Source: Micavibrio sp. UBA5703 (GTDB taxonomy: Bacteria; Pseudomonadota; Alphaproteobacteria; Micavibrionales; Micavibrionaceae). Taken from it: a DNA stretch of 14,473 bases. This document shows, piece by piece, positions 1 to 5,649 of the stretch. A program made the position numbers and the translations under genes. Position 1 is the stretch's first letter. Every line of letters starts with the position of its first letter. The stretch lies in NCBI GenBank assembly GCA_002420015.1, contig DIHF01000061.1, positions 4,887 to 19,359 on the forward strand. The letters are read 5' to 3'. Under the pieces are notes generated by a model. That model saw only the letters and a list, made by a program, of their open reading frames with translations. It did not search any database and was not told where the DNA came from.

Positions 1-116
1 TCGAACATCAGCATCGGCGGCAGCGGCAATTGCGCGTTGCCGGGGCCGAATAATTTGCCCTCGCCGCAGGCAATCAACTCGTCATAGGAATAGCTGGATT
101 TAGGCGTAAAAGTCAT
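1..116 (-). CDS. fabA: 3-hydroxydecanoyl-ACP dehydratase FabA, N-terminal part (runs off left edge)
   Basis: Only the first 38 or so residues are present. They read MTFTPKSSYSYDELIACG and continue with EGKLFGPGNAQLPLPPMLMF, which matches the conserved FabA start (E. coli ...YTKEDLLASGRGELFG...LPAPNMLMMD). In the family, FabA dehydrates and isomerises 3-hydroxydecanoyl-ACP in the cytoplasm, opening the unsaturated branch of type II fatty acid synthesis. The active-site His and Asp lie beyond the window. I chose the ATG at 116 because it gives the usual length before the YDEL block. An in-frame ATG at 140 adds eight residues and cannot be excluded; neither start has a strong ribosome binding site. 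The unknown gene at 196-1170 lies just upstream on the same strand and may share its transcript. Confidence 0.85.
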   Translation of the reverse strand, partial: MTFTPKSSYSYDELIACGEGKLFGPGNAQLPLPPMLMF

Positions 117-195
117 TTTCTGTATCACCGCTGTCGTCATTACAGAGTGATTTATACGAGTTTATGGAAGGAGGTTCAAGCGCTTATACCGCCAT

Positions 196-1170
196 TTAGA
201 CGGAGAGCGCCTTCTGTTCCAGACAGACAAACTTATAGGTCTCCGTCATGGCGGCCATGGCCAGCGGCTTGGCAATCGCTGGCTCCAGCTCGGGCACCGC
301 GCCGCCCGCCGCTACGGCCAGCATACGCCCCGCAGCCTTGGCACAACACACCGCCTGCTCAAATGGATTATCCACGCGGATCGCGCGGAAAAAACCGATG
401 CAATACGGCTCCATTGCGTTGATCAGGTTCACCGGCGCATTGACCGGAATGTCGTTGGCTGGAAGACCGAAACGCCAGTCGCTCCCGGCGGGAACGCCCA
501 GACGTACAGCTTCTTGCGTCATCACATGCGCGACATGGTCGAGGATTTCCGGAATCTCCGCCCCAACGAAATACACGCGGCCGTCAGCGTACATGGAGGT
601 CGCCAGACGCCGCCCCGCCACGCCGCTTAACGCGGCGACGCAATCGCCGAGACACCAGCGGTCACGGGCCACTTTTTTCTCGATAACGACATCGCAAAGC
701 TCCTGCGCCGCGATTTCATAAGTCATGCAGCGCGTCGTACATTCAATCAAAAGGCGGAGTGATTCAGCCCGCGACTGGCCATCCGCCTCCCAACTCACCA
801 GAATGTTATGAACAATCACAAGGACCAGATCGTGAAACTCATAGGCGCAATCCAGCCATTCCTCGAAAAACCCCCGGGCGGCAAGGCGCCCCCTTTCGGT
901 CTCCAGATCAATAATATGCGGCGGCGGCAAGGCGCGGGGGCCAAGCGGCCCCTCGGCGGGCGAACAACCCATCATCTGCGCCAACCTTTCGAGGCTCGCC
1001 TGCATGGTGTCGTTGGGCTGCTCAAAAACAAGATACGTCTCGACCAAAACCCCGGCCATATGCTGGATCAGCTGCATAACGTCGGTGCCGCGCTCCGAAT
1101 CGGTAGCGAGATCGATCAGGCCCGCATAAAGACGGGCGCCCATTTCCGGTTTATTGGTCAGTGCAAACAT
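196..1170 (-). CDS. Conserved-looking hypothetical protein, 324 aa, cysteine-rich, soluble
   Basis: I do not recognise this protein. It has no signal peptide and no membrane segment. It starts MFALTNKPEMGARLYAGLID and looks mostly helical. It has about a dozen cysteines, spread singly or in pairs (ECTTRC, RWCLGDC, CCAKAAG) rather than as a classic zinc or Fe-S motif. There are two proline/glycine-rich stretches, one near residues 72-85 and one near 230-245 (GVPAGSDWRFGLPANDIPVN). The reading frame is long and open, and the other long frames over the same stretch are low-complexity shadows. The stop is about 55-80 nt before the fabA start on the same strand, so co-transcription is plausible. 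The start ATG at 1170 has only a weak ribosome binding site. No function is assigned. Confidence 0.75.
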   Translation of the reverse strand: MFALTNKPEMGARLYAGLIDLATDSERGTDVMQLIQHMAGVLVETYLVFEQPNDTMQASLERLAQMMGCSPAEGPLGPRALPPPHIIDLETERGRLAARGFFEEWLDCAYEFHDLVLVIVHNILVSWEADGQSRAESLRLLIECTTRCMTYEIAAQELCDVVIEKKVARDRWCLGDCVAALSGVAGRRLATSMYADGRVYFVGAEIPEILDHVAHVMTQEAVRLGVPAGSDWRFGLPANDIPVNAPVNLINAMEPYCIGFFRAIRVDNPFEQAVCCAKAAGRMLAVAAGGAVPELEPAIAKPLAMAAMTETYKFVCLEQKALSV

Positions 1171-1218
1171 GAGCCGCCAAATGAAAAAATATGTTGAAAT
1201 GGCTTACCCTGAGAAAAT

Positions 1219-1303
1219 TGTGGATAAGCCGGTAGAAAGGTGCCGAATCAACGACATAGAAAAGGATAATCGAATTCGCGACTCGCGTAAACTCTGTTGA
1301 TAA
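1219..1303. promoter_or_regulatory. Two DnaA-box-like 9-mers and two GANTC sites in a divergent intergenic region
   Basis: The 245-bp gap between divergent genes (1171-1415) holds a perfect TTATNCACA match on the minus strand (TGTGGATAA on the plus strand, 1219-1227). A one-mismatch copy (TGTTGATAA) lies at 1295-1303. GANTC sites, the target of the alphaproteobacterial CcrM methylase, are at 1245-1249 and 1280-1284. These are short matches, and another perfect TGTGGATAA occurs by chance inside sufD (7864-7872), so the link to DnaA or cell-cycle control is a guess. Confidence 0.2.
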
Positions 1304-1333
1304 GTTTTTTTATGCCCTCTCCCAAACCCAAAT

Positions 1334-1361
1334 TTGACATGTTTTTATAGAAAATGATAAA
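1334..1361 (+). promoter_or_regulatory. Candidate sigma70-type promoter for the 98-aa gene
   Basis: A perfect TTGACA (-35, 1334-1339) is followed after 16 nt by GATAAA (1356-1361, four of six matches to TATAAT). It points at the gene starting at 1416, about 50 nt downstream. The surroundings are AT-rich, as expected of a promoter. Confidence 0.45.
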
Positions 1362-1415
1362 ATTATCCTAACTTGAAAACAGGCTTTAATTAACAAGGAG
1401 ATAGAGGGAACTCCA

Positions 1416-1712
1416 GTGGCCGCAGAGAGAAAAGTACAGGAAAAAGCGCAACAAGCAAACAGAGACGCTCAGGATGCACAGCGCGCCCGCAACCAGGCCG
1501 CGAAAGATGCCGTCAATGCACGCGGCAAGGCCAGCCCCAACCAAAAAGCCTTCAATGCCGCCGGAAAAGCAGGACGGGCAGGCGGCGGATCATCACTTCG
1601 CTTGCTTTTCGCCGCGGCCAGCCTTACATCAATGATGTTTGTCCCGACTTTGGGATTTGGAGCCTTCGCAGCCTCACTGCTGCTAAGCCTCTCCACACAA
1701 GATATTAAATAA
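1416..1712 (+). CDS. Small protein, 98 aa: charged Ala/Lys/Gln/Arg helix plus C-terminal hydrophobic segment
   Basis: I do not recognise this protein. Residues 2-55 are a low-complexity hydrophilic helix rich in Ala, Lys, Arg, Gln and Asn (for example EKAQQANRDAQDAQRARNQ). They are followed by a Gly/Ser linker (GRAGGGSS) and about 34 mostly hydrophobic residues to the end, enough for one or two membrane helices. That layout suggests a small inner-membrane protein with a basic cytoplasmic tail. The start is GTG at 1416, preceded by GAGGGA at 1404-1409. A second purine-rich stretch, AAGGAG, lies at 1395-1400, a little too far away. It has its own candidate promoter and ends 5 nt before the stop of the convergent SH3 gene. 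Confidence 0.6.
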   Translation: MAAERKVQEKAQQANRDAQDAQRARNQAAKDAVNARGKASPNQKAFNAAGKAGRAGGGSSLRLLFAAASLTSMMFVPTLGFGAFAASLLLSLSTQDIK

Positions 1713-1717
1713 GCGCC

Positions 1718-2356
1718 CTACTCCACAACCTCATCCTTGTAAACGCCCCAGAGCGAAGCGCGACTGACCCAGCCTTTATATCCTGAGGATTCAACCCGGC
1801 ACCAGTCCGGCTGGCATTCATGCAGCGCGGCAATAACCTCCGGCTCCATATAGGCCACCAGACGCGCCTTTTCACTGGGTTTGCGCCGCACACCCACGGG
1901 TTCCTGCCCGGTAATCAGGACCGTCCGCGTGCCGGAGAGCATGGACTGGTGGACCCAGCCTTCCGAACCGTCCATGTCCTTGATTTTACGCCAGACATCA
2001 AACTCCAGAACGATTTCGACGGGGAGGCTTTTCCTGTGATATTCCCATTTAACCGGGAACTGCGCCCCCGGCCCGGCGCGCAGAAAAACCTTGTCCGAAG
2101 CCAGCGAAACAAAGCGCGGCAGCGGATAATCCGTCGAGCGGAAAGCATCATTTTCCTGCGCCCTCAGCCCGGCGGGAAAAAGCGTCAAAACGGCAAAAAC
2201 CATAAGAAGGAAGCACTGAACAGACTTGCTGAAAAAGTCTCTTTTGTGCTTTCCCCGCGAAAGCGGGGATCTTAAGCCCCCCAAAAACAAAGATTCCCGC
2301 TTGCGCGGGAAACGCAGCCTTGCAACATTCAGAACGCCTGCAATAAGTTTATTCAT
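1718..2356 (-). CDS. Secreted SH3-domain protein (SH3_4-like), 212 aa, with a repeat-derived N-terminus
   Basis: After a predicted signal segment (hydrophobic core about residues 47-63, likely cleavage after LRA at 66) come two bacterial SH3-like repeats. They cover about residues 84-147 (VFLRAGPGAQFPVKWEYHR ... EGWVHQSML) and 152-206 (GVRRKPSEKARLV ... WCRVESSGYKGWVSRASL). Alphaproteobacterial SH3_4 proteins of this kind are exported and thought to bind cell-wall or envelope ligands; the ligand here is unknown. I chose ATG 2356 because a TATAGT -10-like element (minus strand, 2392-2387) overlaps the earlier in-frame ATGs. Residues 15-36 (FPRKRES ... SPLSRG) are the translation of a palindromic repeat, which sits between the start codon and the signal peptide. 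This leaves an unusually long, very basic n-region of about 45 residues. No ATG, GTG or TTG lies between the repeat and the signal core. Confidence 0.75.
   Translation of the reverse strand: MNKLIAGVLNVARLRFPRKRESLFLGGLRSPLSRGKHKRDFFSKSVQCFLLMVFAVLTLFPAGLRAQENDAFRSTDYPLPRFVSLASDKVFLRAGPGAQFPVKWEYHRKSLPVEIVLEFDVWRKIKDMDGSEGWVHQSMLSGTRTVLITGQEPVGVRRKPSEKARLVAYMEPEVIAALHECQPDWCRVESSGYKGWVSRASLWGVYKDEVVE
2252..2315. repeat. Paired palindromic repeat (two hairpins), inside the SH3 gene
   Basis: The left hairpin is CCCCGC-GAAA-GCGGGG (2253-2268). The right hairpin is TTCCCGC-TTGC-GCGGGAA (2294-2311). The inner flanks (GGATCT and AGATT) are complementary across an 18-bp spacer, so the two units face each other in inverted orientation. 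A near-identical element lies at 6938-7000. In translation it gives the FPRKRES/SRG phrases typical of dispersed proteobacterial palindromes. Confidence 0.85.
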
Positions 2357-2386
2357 GATTTTTCTACCCGAAACCCCAACTTTCAT

Positions 2387-2392
2387 ACTATA
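2387..2392 (-). promoter_or_regulatory. Possible -10 element for the SH3 gene
   Basis: TATAGT on the minus strand lies about 30 nt upstream of the ATG at 2356. No good -35 is seen at 16-18 nt. If real, it rules out the upstream in-frame starts, because transcription would begin after them. Confidence 0.25.
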
Positions 2393-2430
2393 ACGACCCC
2401 CGCCAATTTGCCAGAGCAAAGGCGAGGGGC

Positions 2431-2459
2431 TTGACATTTGAGGAAATTTTTCCTATATT
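2431..2459 (+). promoter_or_regulatory. Strong sigma70-type promoter of the dusA operon
   Basis: A perfect TTGACA (2431-2436) is followed by a 17-nt spacer and TATATT (2454-2459, five of six). Transcription should begin near 2466, leaving a leader of about 100 nt before dusA. The start of the leader carries AAGCCT (2463-2468) and AGGCTT (2486-2491), a 6-bp stem followed by a short T run. A second AT-rich palindrome, GTAAAA-TTT-TTTTAC, lies at 2523-2537. Both are too weak to call as a terminator or riboswitch. Confidence 0.75.
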
Positions 2460-2563
2460 GAGAAGCCTTGCCCGCGTTTCGAGCCAGGCTTTTTGAAATA
2501 ACATAACGAGTGGACACCCCGGGTAAAATTTTTTTACGAACGAACTGATAGATTCAACAAAAC

Positions 2564-3586
2564 GTGATGAAAAACAAAAAGTTAGATAGCCTCTCCCCCC
2601 TGCCGCACATATCCATCGCCCCGATGATGGACTGGACGGATCGGCATTGCCGCTATTTTTTGCGCCTGATTTCCCCGCATGTCCTGCTTTACACGGAAAT
2701 GGTGACGACAGGTGCGCTGATCCACGGCGACAGGGACCGCTTTTTGCGCTTTGATGAGGCCGAGCACCCGCTGGCGCTCCAGCTTGGCGGCTCCGATCCC
2801 GGCGATCTGGCCAGATGCGCGAAAATGGGCCGCGATTACGGCTATGACGAAATCAATCTCAATTGCGGCTGCCCGTCGGACCGGGTGCAAAGCGGCGCTT
2901 TCGGTGCCTGCCTGATGAAGGAGCCGCAGCGCGTGGCCGATTGTGTTGCCGCTATGGTAGAGGCCGTCGATATCCCCGTCACCGTCAAATGCCGGATCGG
3001 GGTCGACGACCATGAAGGCTTTGAATTTCTCGACCATTTCATATCCACCGTTGCCGCTGCCGGGTGCCGTACGTTTATCCTTCACGCCCGCAAGGCATGG
3101 CTAAAAGGTTTAAGCCCGAAAGAAAACAGAGAAGTGCCGCCGCTTGATTATAATTTAGTCAGACAAATTAAGTTAAATCATTCTAATTTAAATATAATTT
3201 TGAATGGTGGGCTTACAACAACCGAACAAATTTACCCCCTCATCCGTCATCCCGCTGGCTTCGACGGTGTCATGATCGGTCGCGAGGCGTATCAAAACCC
3301 GTATTTTCTTGCCGATATCGAGCGAGAAATCTTCAAAAATCCTTCCGTACGCGACCGCGAAACCGTCGCGCTGGATATGATTTATTACATTAAAAAACAA
3401 ATGGAACTATATGATATTCCTATAAAATCTATTACTCGTCATATGATGGGACTCTTCCATGCCCAACCAGGCGGGCGGGTCTGGCGGCAAGCCTTGAGCA
3501 CCCTTCCCTTTGAACCGGGAGCCAAACCGGATATCATCATGCAGGCGCTCGAAGCGCGCCAAAGGCACCTTCCACTGGCCGCATAA
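2564..3586 (+). CDS. dusA: tRNA-dihydrouridine(20/20a) synthase DusA
   Basis: DusA is an FMN-dependent enzyme that reduces uridines 20 and 20a in the tRNA D-loop with NADPH. The 340-residue protein is full length. It has the N-terminal block SIAPMMDWTDRHCRYFLRL (residues 17-35) and YTEMVTTGALIHGDRDR (43-59). The catalytic motif NLNCGCPSDRVQSGAFGACL spans 98-117, with the general-acid cysteine expected at about 103. It also has TVKCRIGVDD, FILHARKAWLKGLSPKENR and LNGGLTT for flavin and tRNA binding, and the C-terminal HMMGLFHAQPGGRVWRQAL typical of DusA. The start is GTG 2564 or the adjacent in-frame ATG 2567, neither with a clear ribosome binding site. It heads a plus-strand operon behind a strong promoter. 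Two patches (about 3140-3235 and 3375-3440) are clearly more AT-rich than the rest, although the protein stays family-like. Confidence 0.95.
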   Translation: MMKNKKLDSLSPLPHISIAPMMDWTDRHCRYFLRLISPHVLLYTEMVTTGALIHGDRDRFLRFDEAEHPLALQLGGSDPGDLARCAKMGRDYGYDEINLNCGCPSDRVQSGAFGACLMKEPQRVADCVAAMVEAVDIPVTVKCRIGVDDHEGFEFLDHFISTVAAAGCRTFILHARKAWLKGLSPKENREVPPLDYNLVRQIKLNHSNLNIILNGGLTTTEQIYPLIRHPAGFDGVMIGREAYQNPYFLADIEREIFKNPSVRDRETVALDMIYYIKKQMELYDIPIKSITRHMMGLFHAQPGGRVWRQALSTLPFEPGAKPDIIMQALEARQRHLPLAA

Positions 3587-3599
3587 GGCAGTAACCATA

Positions 3600-4670
3600 A
3601 TGAGAGACTGGCAAAGACTGGACCCGGAGCGTTCCGCCGTTTTTATAAACGCCGTAAAATCGAATGACGATCCTGTCCTTTTCGACCCATCGCTCTGCGA
3701 AGTTCATATGCTCGCCTTGCCGTTCTATGCGGGCTATTCGATTTACCGGATCGTCAACAAGTACATGATCCCCTACCTCATCCTCGATTACCTCAGCAAC
3801 GGTGAAAACCATCATTACCTCGATGGCTCGGACCAGGCATTTCATAACCTCAACACGCTCGGCGCGCTCGGCCTCGATGAAAGCAATGTCCTAAGTTACC
3901 TCGATCTTTACATTTCCTACGTCTACGAACGCGGCCACAGCCTGCATTTTCTTGTTGATCCCGAACAAAGCCACGCGCAAAGCAAGGTGACTTTAGACGC
4001 TCAAACGCGCACGTACAGCATCGAAACGCCTCTGATTTATCATGATAACACCGTTCCGGGGGCGGTAAAGATCACACAGGACGGAAAAATAACCGTTTTA
4101 TCACCCGTTAACGCCTCTTTCCTGCACGAACTCAAGCCGCAGCGGGATATTCCCTACCGCCACCCGCTGGAAAAGCAAATTATCGAGCAAAGCATTTCCA
4201 TCCTCTCCGAAACCGACATCGGGCAGAACCTTTTAAAGGGGATGGAAAAATGTAACGCCGAAATCCGGGTGATTGGCTCGCCGAATTATCACGGCCTCAT
4301 CACCAATGATTGCGTCATCTACATGATGATGCCGGCGGCGGAACAAAACGCCAAATATTTTCAAGCGCTTGTGCTGGCCTATGCCCTGCGCGATATCCGC
4401 CAGATCGCCGATGGTTACGCGCACCCGCATATCGCGGCCGACATGGAAATCTTTTTGAACATCAATTACGGCAAGAATATCGACATGATCTCCGTCATGT
4501 TCGATGTCGTGGCCGAATTCGAAACCAAAGGCGCGCCCGAAGCGCTGCAAGCTCTTGGAAAAATGAACCTTATGGAGGTTTACAACGCCTGGAAAAACGG
4601 CCTGCGCAACGAGGCGCTTATGGACGTTTACTTCGAAGCTCTTCGGAAAGATGATATAATGAAAAGATGA
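3600..4670 (+). CDS. Hypothetical protein, 356 aa, in operon with dusA
   Basis: I do not recognise this family. It is a soluble protein of mixed composition with no signal peptide. An N-terminal part (residues 1-115) is rich in Tyr/Leu/Asp (ALPFYAGYSIYRIVNKYMIP, YLDLYISYVYERGHSLHFL). A beta-rich middle follows (about 125-180; IETPLIYHDNTVPGAVKITQ). The C-terminal part (about 190-356) is helical and contains GSPNYHGLITNDCVIYMMMP, YALRDIRQIADGYAHPHI and NYGKNIDMISVMFDVVAEFE. No HExxH or other simple catalytic signature is visible. I chose ATG 3600, 13 nt after the dusA stop; the frame is open further upstream, but only inside dusA. It overlaps the next small gene by ATGA, which supports an operon. 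A link to tRNA modification would be inference from position only. Confidence 0.75.
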   Translation: MRDWQRLDPERSAVFINAVKSNDDPVLFDPSLCEVHMLALPFYAGYSIYRIVNKYMIPYLILDYLSNGENHHYLDGSDQAFHNLNTLGALGLDESNVLSYLDLYISYVYERGHSLHFLVDPEQSHAQSKVTLDAQTRTYSIETPLIYHDNTVPGAVKITQDGKITVLSPVNASFLHELKPQRDIPYRHPLEKQIIEQSISILSETDIGQNLLKGMEKCNAEIRVIGSPNYHGLITNDCVIYMMMPAAEQNAKYFQALVLAYALRDIRQIADGYAHPHIAADMEIFLNINYGKNIDMISVMFDVVAEFETKGAPEALQALGKMNLMEVYNAWKNGLRNEALMDVYFEALRKDDIMKR

Positions 4671-4900
4671 GAACCAACATGTCATGGCACGGGCCGGGCC
4701 ACACCTATGATTACCCGAGCGCCTCAAGCATCCCTTTCACAACCGCCAATCAGGTCAGCCGCTGGTTACCTTACAGGATCGTGGGGAACGTCAATACAAT
4801 CATGGCGCCAAAAGCCAGCAACCGCAGCGGCCAGTCTTGGGAACAGGTCCACGCCGGCGTAAAATCCGCCGCCATTTCCGACAATTTCAGGAAAAGTTAG
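4667..4900 (+). CDS. Small hypothetical protein, 77 aa, coupled to the upstream gene
   Basis: Its ATG at 4667 overlaps the stop of the preceding gene in an ATGA, the classic sign of translational coupling. An in-frame ATG at 4679 (MSWHGPGHTYDYPSASS) is an alternative start. The product is hydrophilic and rich in Ser, Asn, Tyr and Pro, without cysteines, membrane helices or a motif I know. It is likely to be disordered. Its stop overlaps by four bases the 3' end of the convergent sufA-like gene. It fills the only gap between the two operons, but it is short and could be spurious. Confidence 0.45.
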   Translation: MRTNMSWHGPGHTYDYPSASSIPFTTANQVSRWLPYRIVGNVNTIMAPKASNRSGQSWEQVHAGVKSAAISDNFRKS

Positions 4901-4920
4901 TCCGGTTTTTTAACCTGAAA
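4885..4920. terminator. Weak inverted repeat at the convergent 3' ends
   Basis: TTTCAGG (4885-4891) and CCTGAAA (4914-4920) can form a 7-bp stem across 22 nt. The loop contains a T run and a smaller GGTT/AACC stem. It sits where the dusA and suf operons meet, so it could act as a bidirectional terminator, but the stem is AT-rich and no U tract follows it. Confidence 0.25.
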
Positions 4921-5247
4921 GGACTCACCGCAACCGCAACGCCCTGTTTCATTCGGATTAATGAAATCAAACCGCGAATTGCCAAGTTCATCGGTGATGT
5001 AATCAATCGTCATGCCAAACAGCATCCATGAGTAAATTTTGGGAATGTAAATCGCCGCGCCTGCGTGCTCGAAACGCTCGTCCTTGCTGATATCTTCGCC
5101 GGGCTGGATATATTCCATTTTATAGCTGTTGCCGCTGCAACCTGTCGTTTTTACACTCAGGCGCAAGGCTTCCGCGCCGCTTTGCCGCGCCAGCAGATTC
5201 TTGATCTGCTGCGCTGCCTTTTCCGTGATTTGTATCGGGCTGGTCAT
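4897..5247 (-). CDS. sufA: A-type iron-sulfur carrier (SufA/IscA/HesB family)
   Basis: This 116-residue protein shows the family's three cysteines: Cys37 in VKTTGCSGNSYKMEY, and Cys104 and Cys106 in GRCGCGESF. A-type carriers bind a [2Fe-2S] or [4Fe-4S] cluster through these residues, usually as dimers, and pass it from the SufBCD scaffold to apo-proteins in the cytoplasm. It is the last gene of the suf operon, 9 nt after sufT. The length is normal. SufA, IscA and ErpA are hard to separate by sequence alone; the symbol follows the operon context. The extra tail after the CGC motif (ESFQVKKPD) is usual for the family. Confidence 0.92.
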   Translation of the reverse strand: MTSPIQITEKAAQQIKNLLARQSGAEALRLSVKTTGCSGNSYKMEYIQPGEDISKDERFEHAGAAIYIPKIYSWMLFGMTIDYITDELGNSRFDFINPNETGRCGCGESFQVKKPD

Positions 5248-5256
5248 TTATTTATC

Positions 5257-5649
5257 TCACATGAACATATTCAATTGCATCTTCGCCGTTTCCGCCATCA
5301 TCGACGGGTCCCATGGCGGCTCCCAGATGATCTGGACATCGACATCGCCGACGCCTTCAACGCTGAACAACGCACCCTGAACCCAGCCGGGCATTTCCTG
5401 CGCCACCGGGCATCCGGGCGAGGTCAGGGTCATTTTAACGTCGAGATCGGTTTTGCCGTCCTTACCATCCTTCGCCTCGACCTTGTAAATCAAACCCAGT
5501 TCATAGACATTGACCGGGATTTCGGGGTCGTAGACCTCCTTCAGCGCCGCCAGCAACAGCGGCCATAATTTATGATCCCGCGGTGCCTCGACATGCGGCG
5601 GCTCGGCGAGTTCGTCGAAATTATGCGTGCTTGTAGCGGTCTCGCTCAA
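5257..5649 (-). CDS. sufT: SUF-associated MIP18/DUF59 protein SufT (TTG start)
   Basis: The DUF59/MIP18-family core begins near residue 28 and contains LKEVYDPEIPVNVYELGLIY, then MTLTSPGCPVAQEMP with the conserved cysteine, and the C-terminal IIWEPPWDPSMM. About 25 variable residues precede it. SufT-type proteins help in maturation of Fe-S proteins; the exact biochemical role is not settled. The start is TTG at 5649, which overlaps the sufS stop as TTGA and has AGGGAGA just upstream. The first in-frame ATG lies well inside the domain, so TTG is well supported. The gene sits between sufS and the A-type carrier, the order seen in many alphaproteobacterial suf operons. Confidence 0.92.
   Translation of the reverse strand: MSETATSTHNFDELAEPPHVEAPRDHKLWPLLLAALKEVYDPEIPVNVYELGLIYKVEAKDGKDGKTDLDVKMTLTSPGCPVAQEMPGWVQGALFSVEGVGDVDVQIIWEPPWDPSMMAETAKMQLNMFM

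Noticed and set aside
165..175. Strong plus-strand ribosome binding site (GGAAGGAGGT) before a reading frame at 147-422
   Set aside because: The frame starts before the motif, is Arg/Pro-rich low-complexity sequence antisense to the 324-residue gene, and no good start follows at proper spacing.
1718..2437. A longer SH3 protein starting at 2437
   Set aside because: The first 27 residues would be encoded across the likely -10 element and into the dusA promoter. The shorter start at 2356 fits better.
2463..2491. Transcription terminator or riboswitch in the dusA leader
   Set aside because: The stem is only 6 bp with a short T run and no recognisable conserved aptamer.
3510..3599. A 30-residue N-terminal extension of the 356-residue protein
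   Set aside because: It lies within the end of dusA and reads as an out-of-frame shadow of that gene; ATG 3600 directly after dusA is the natural start.
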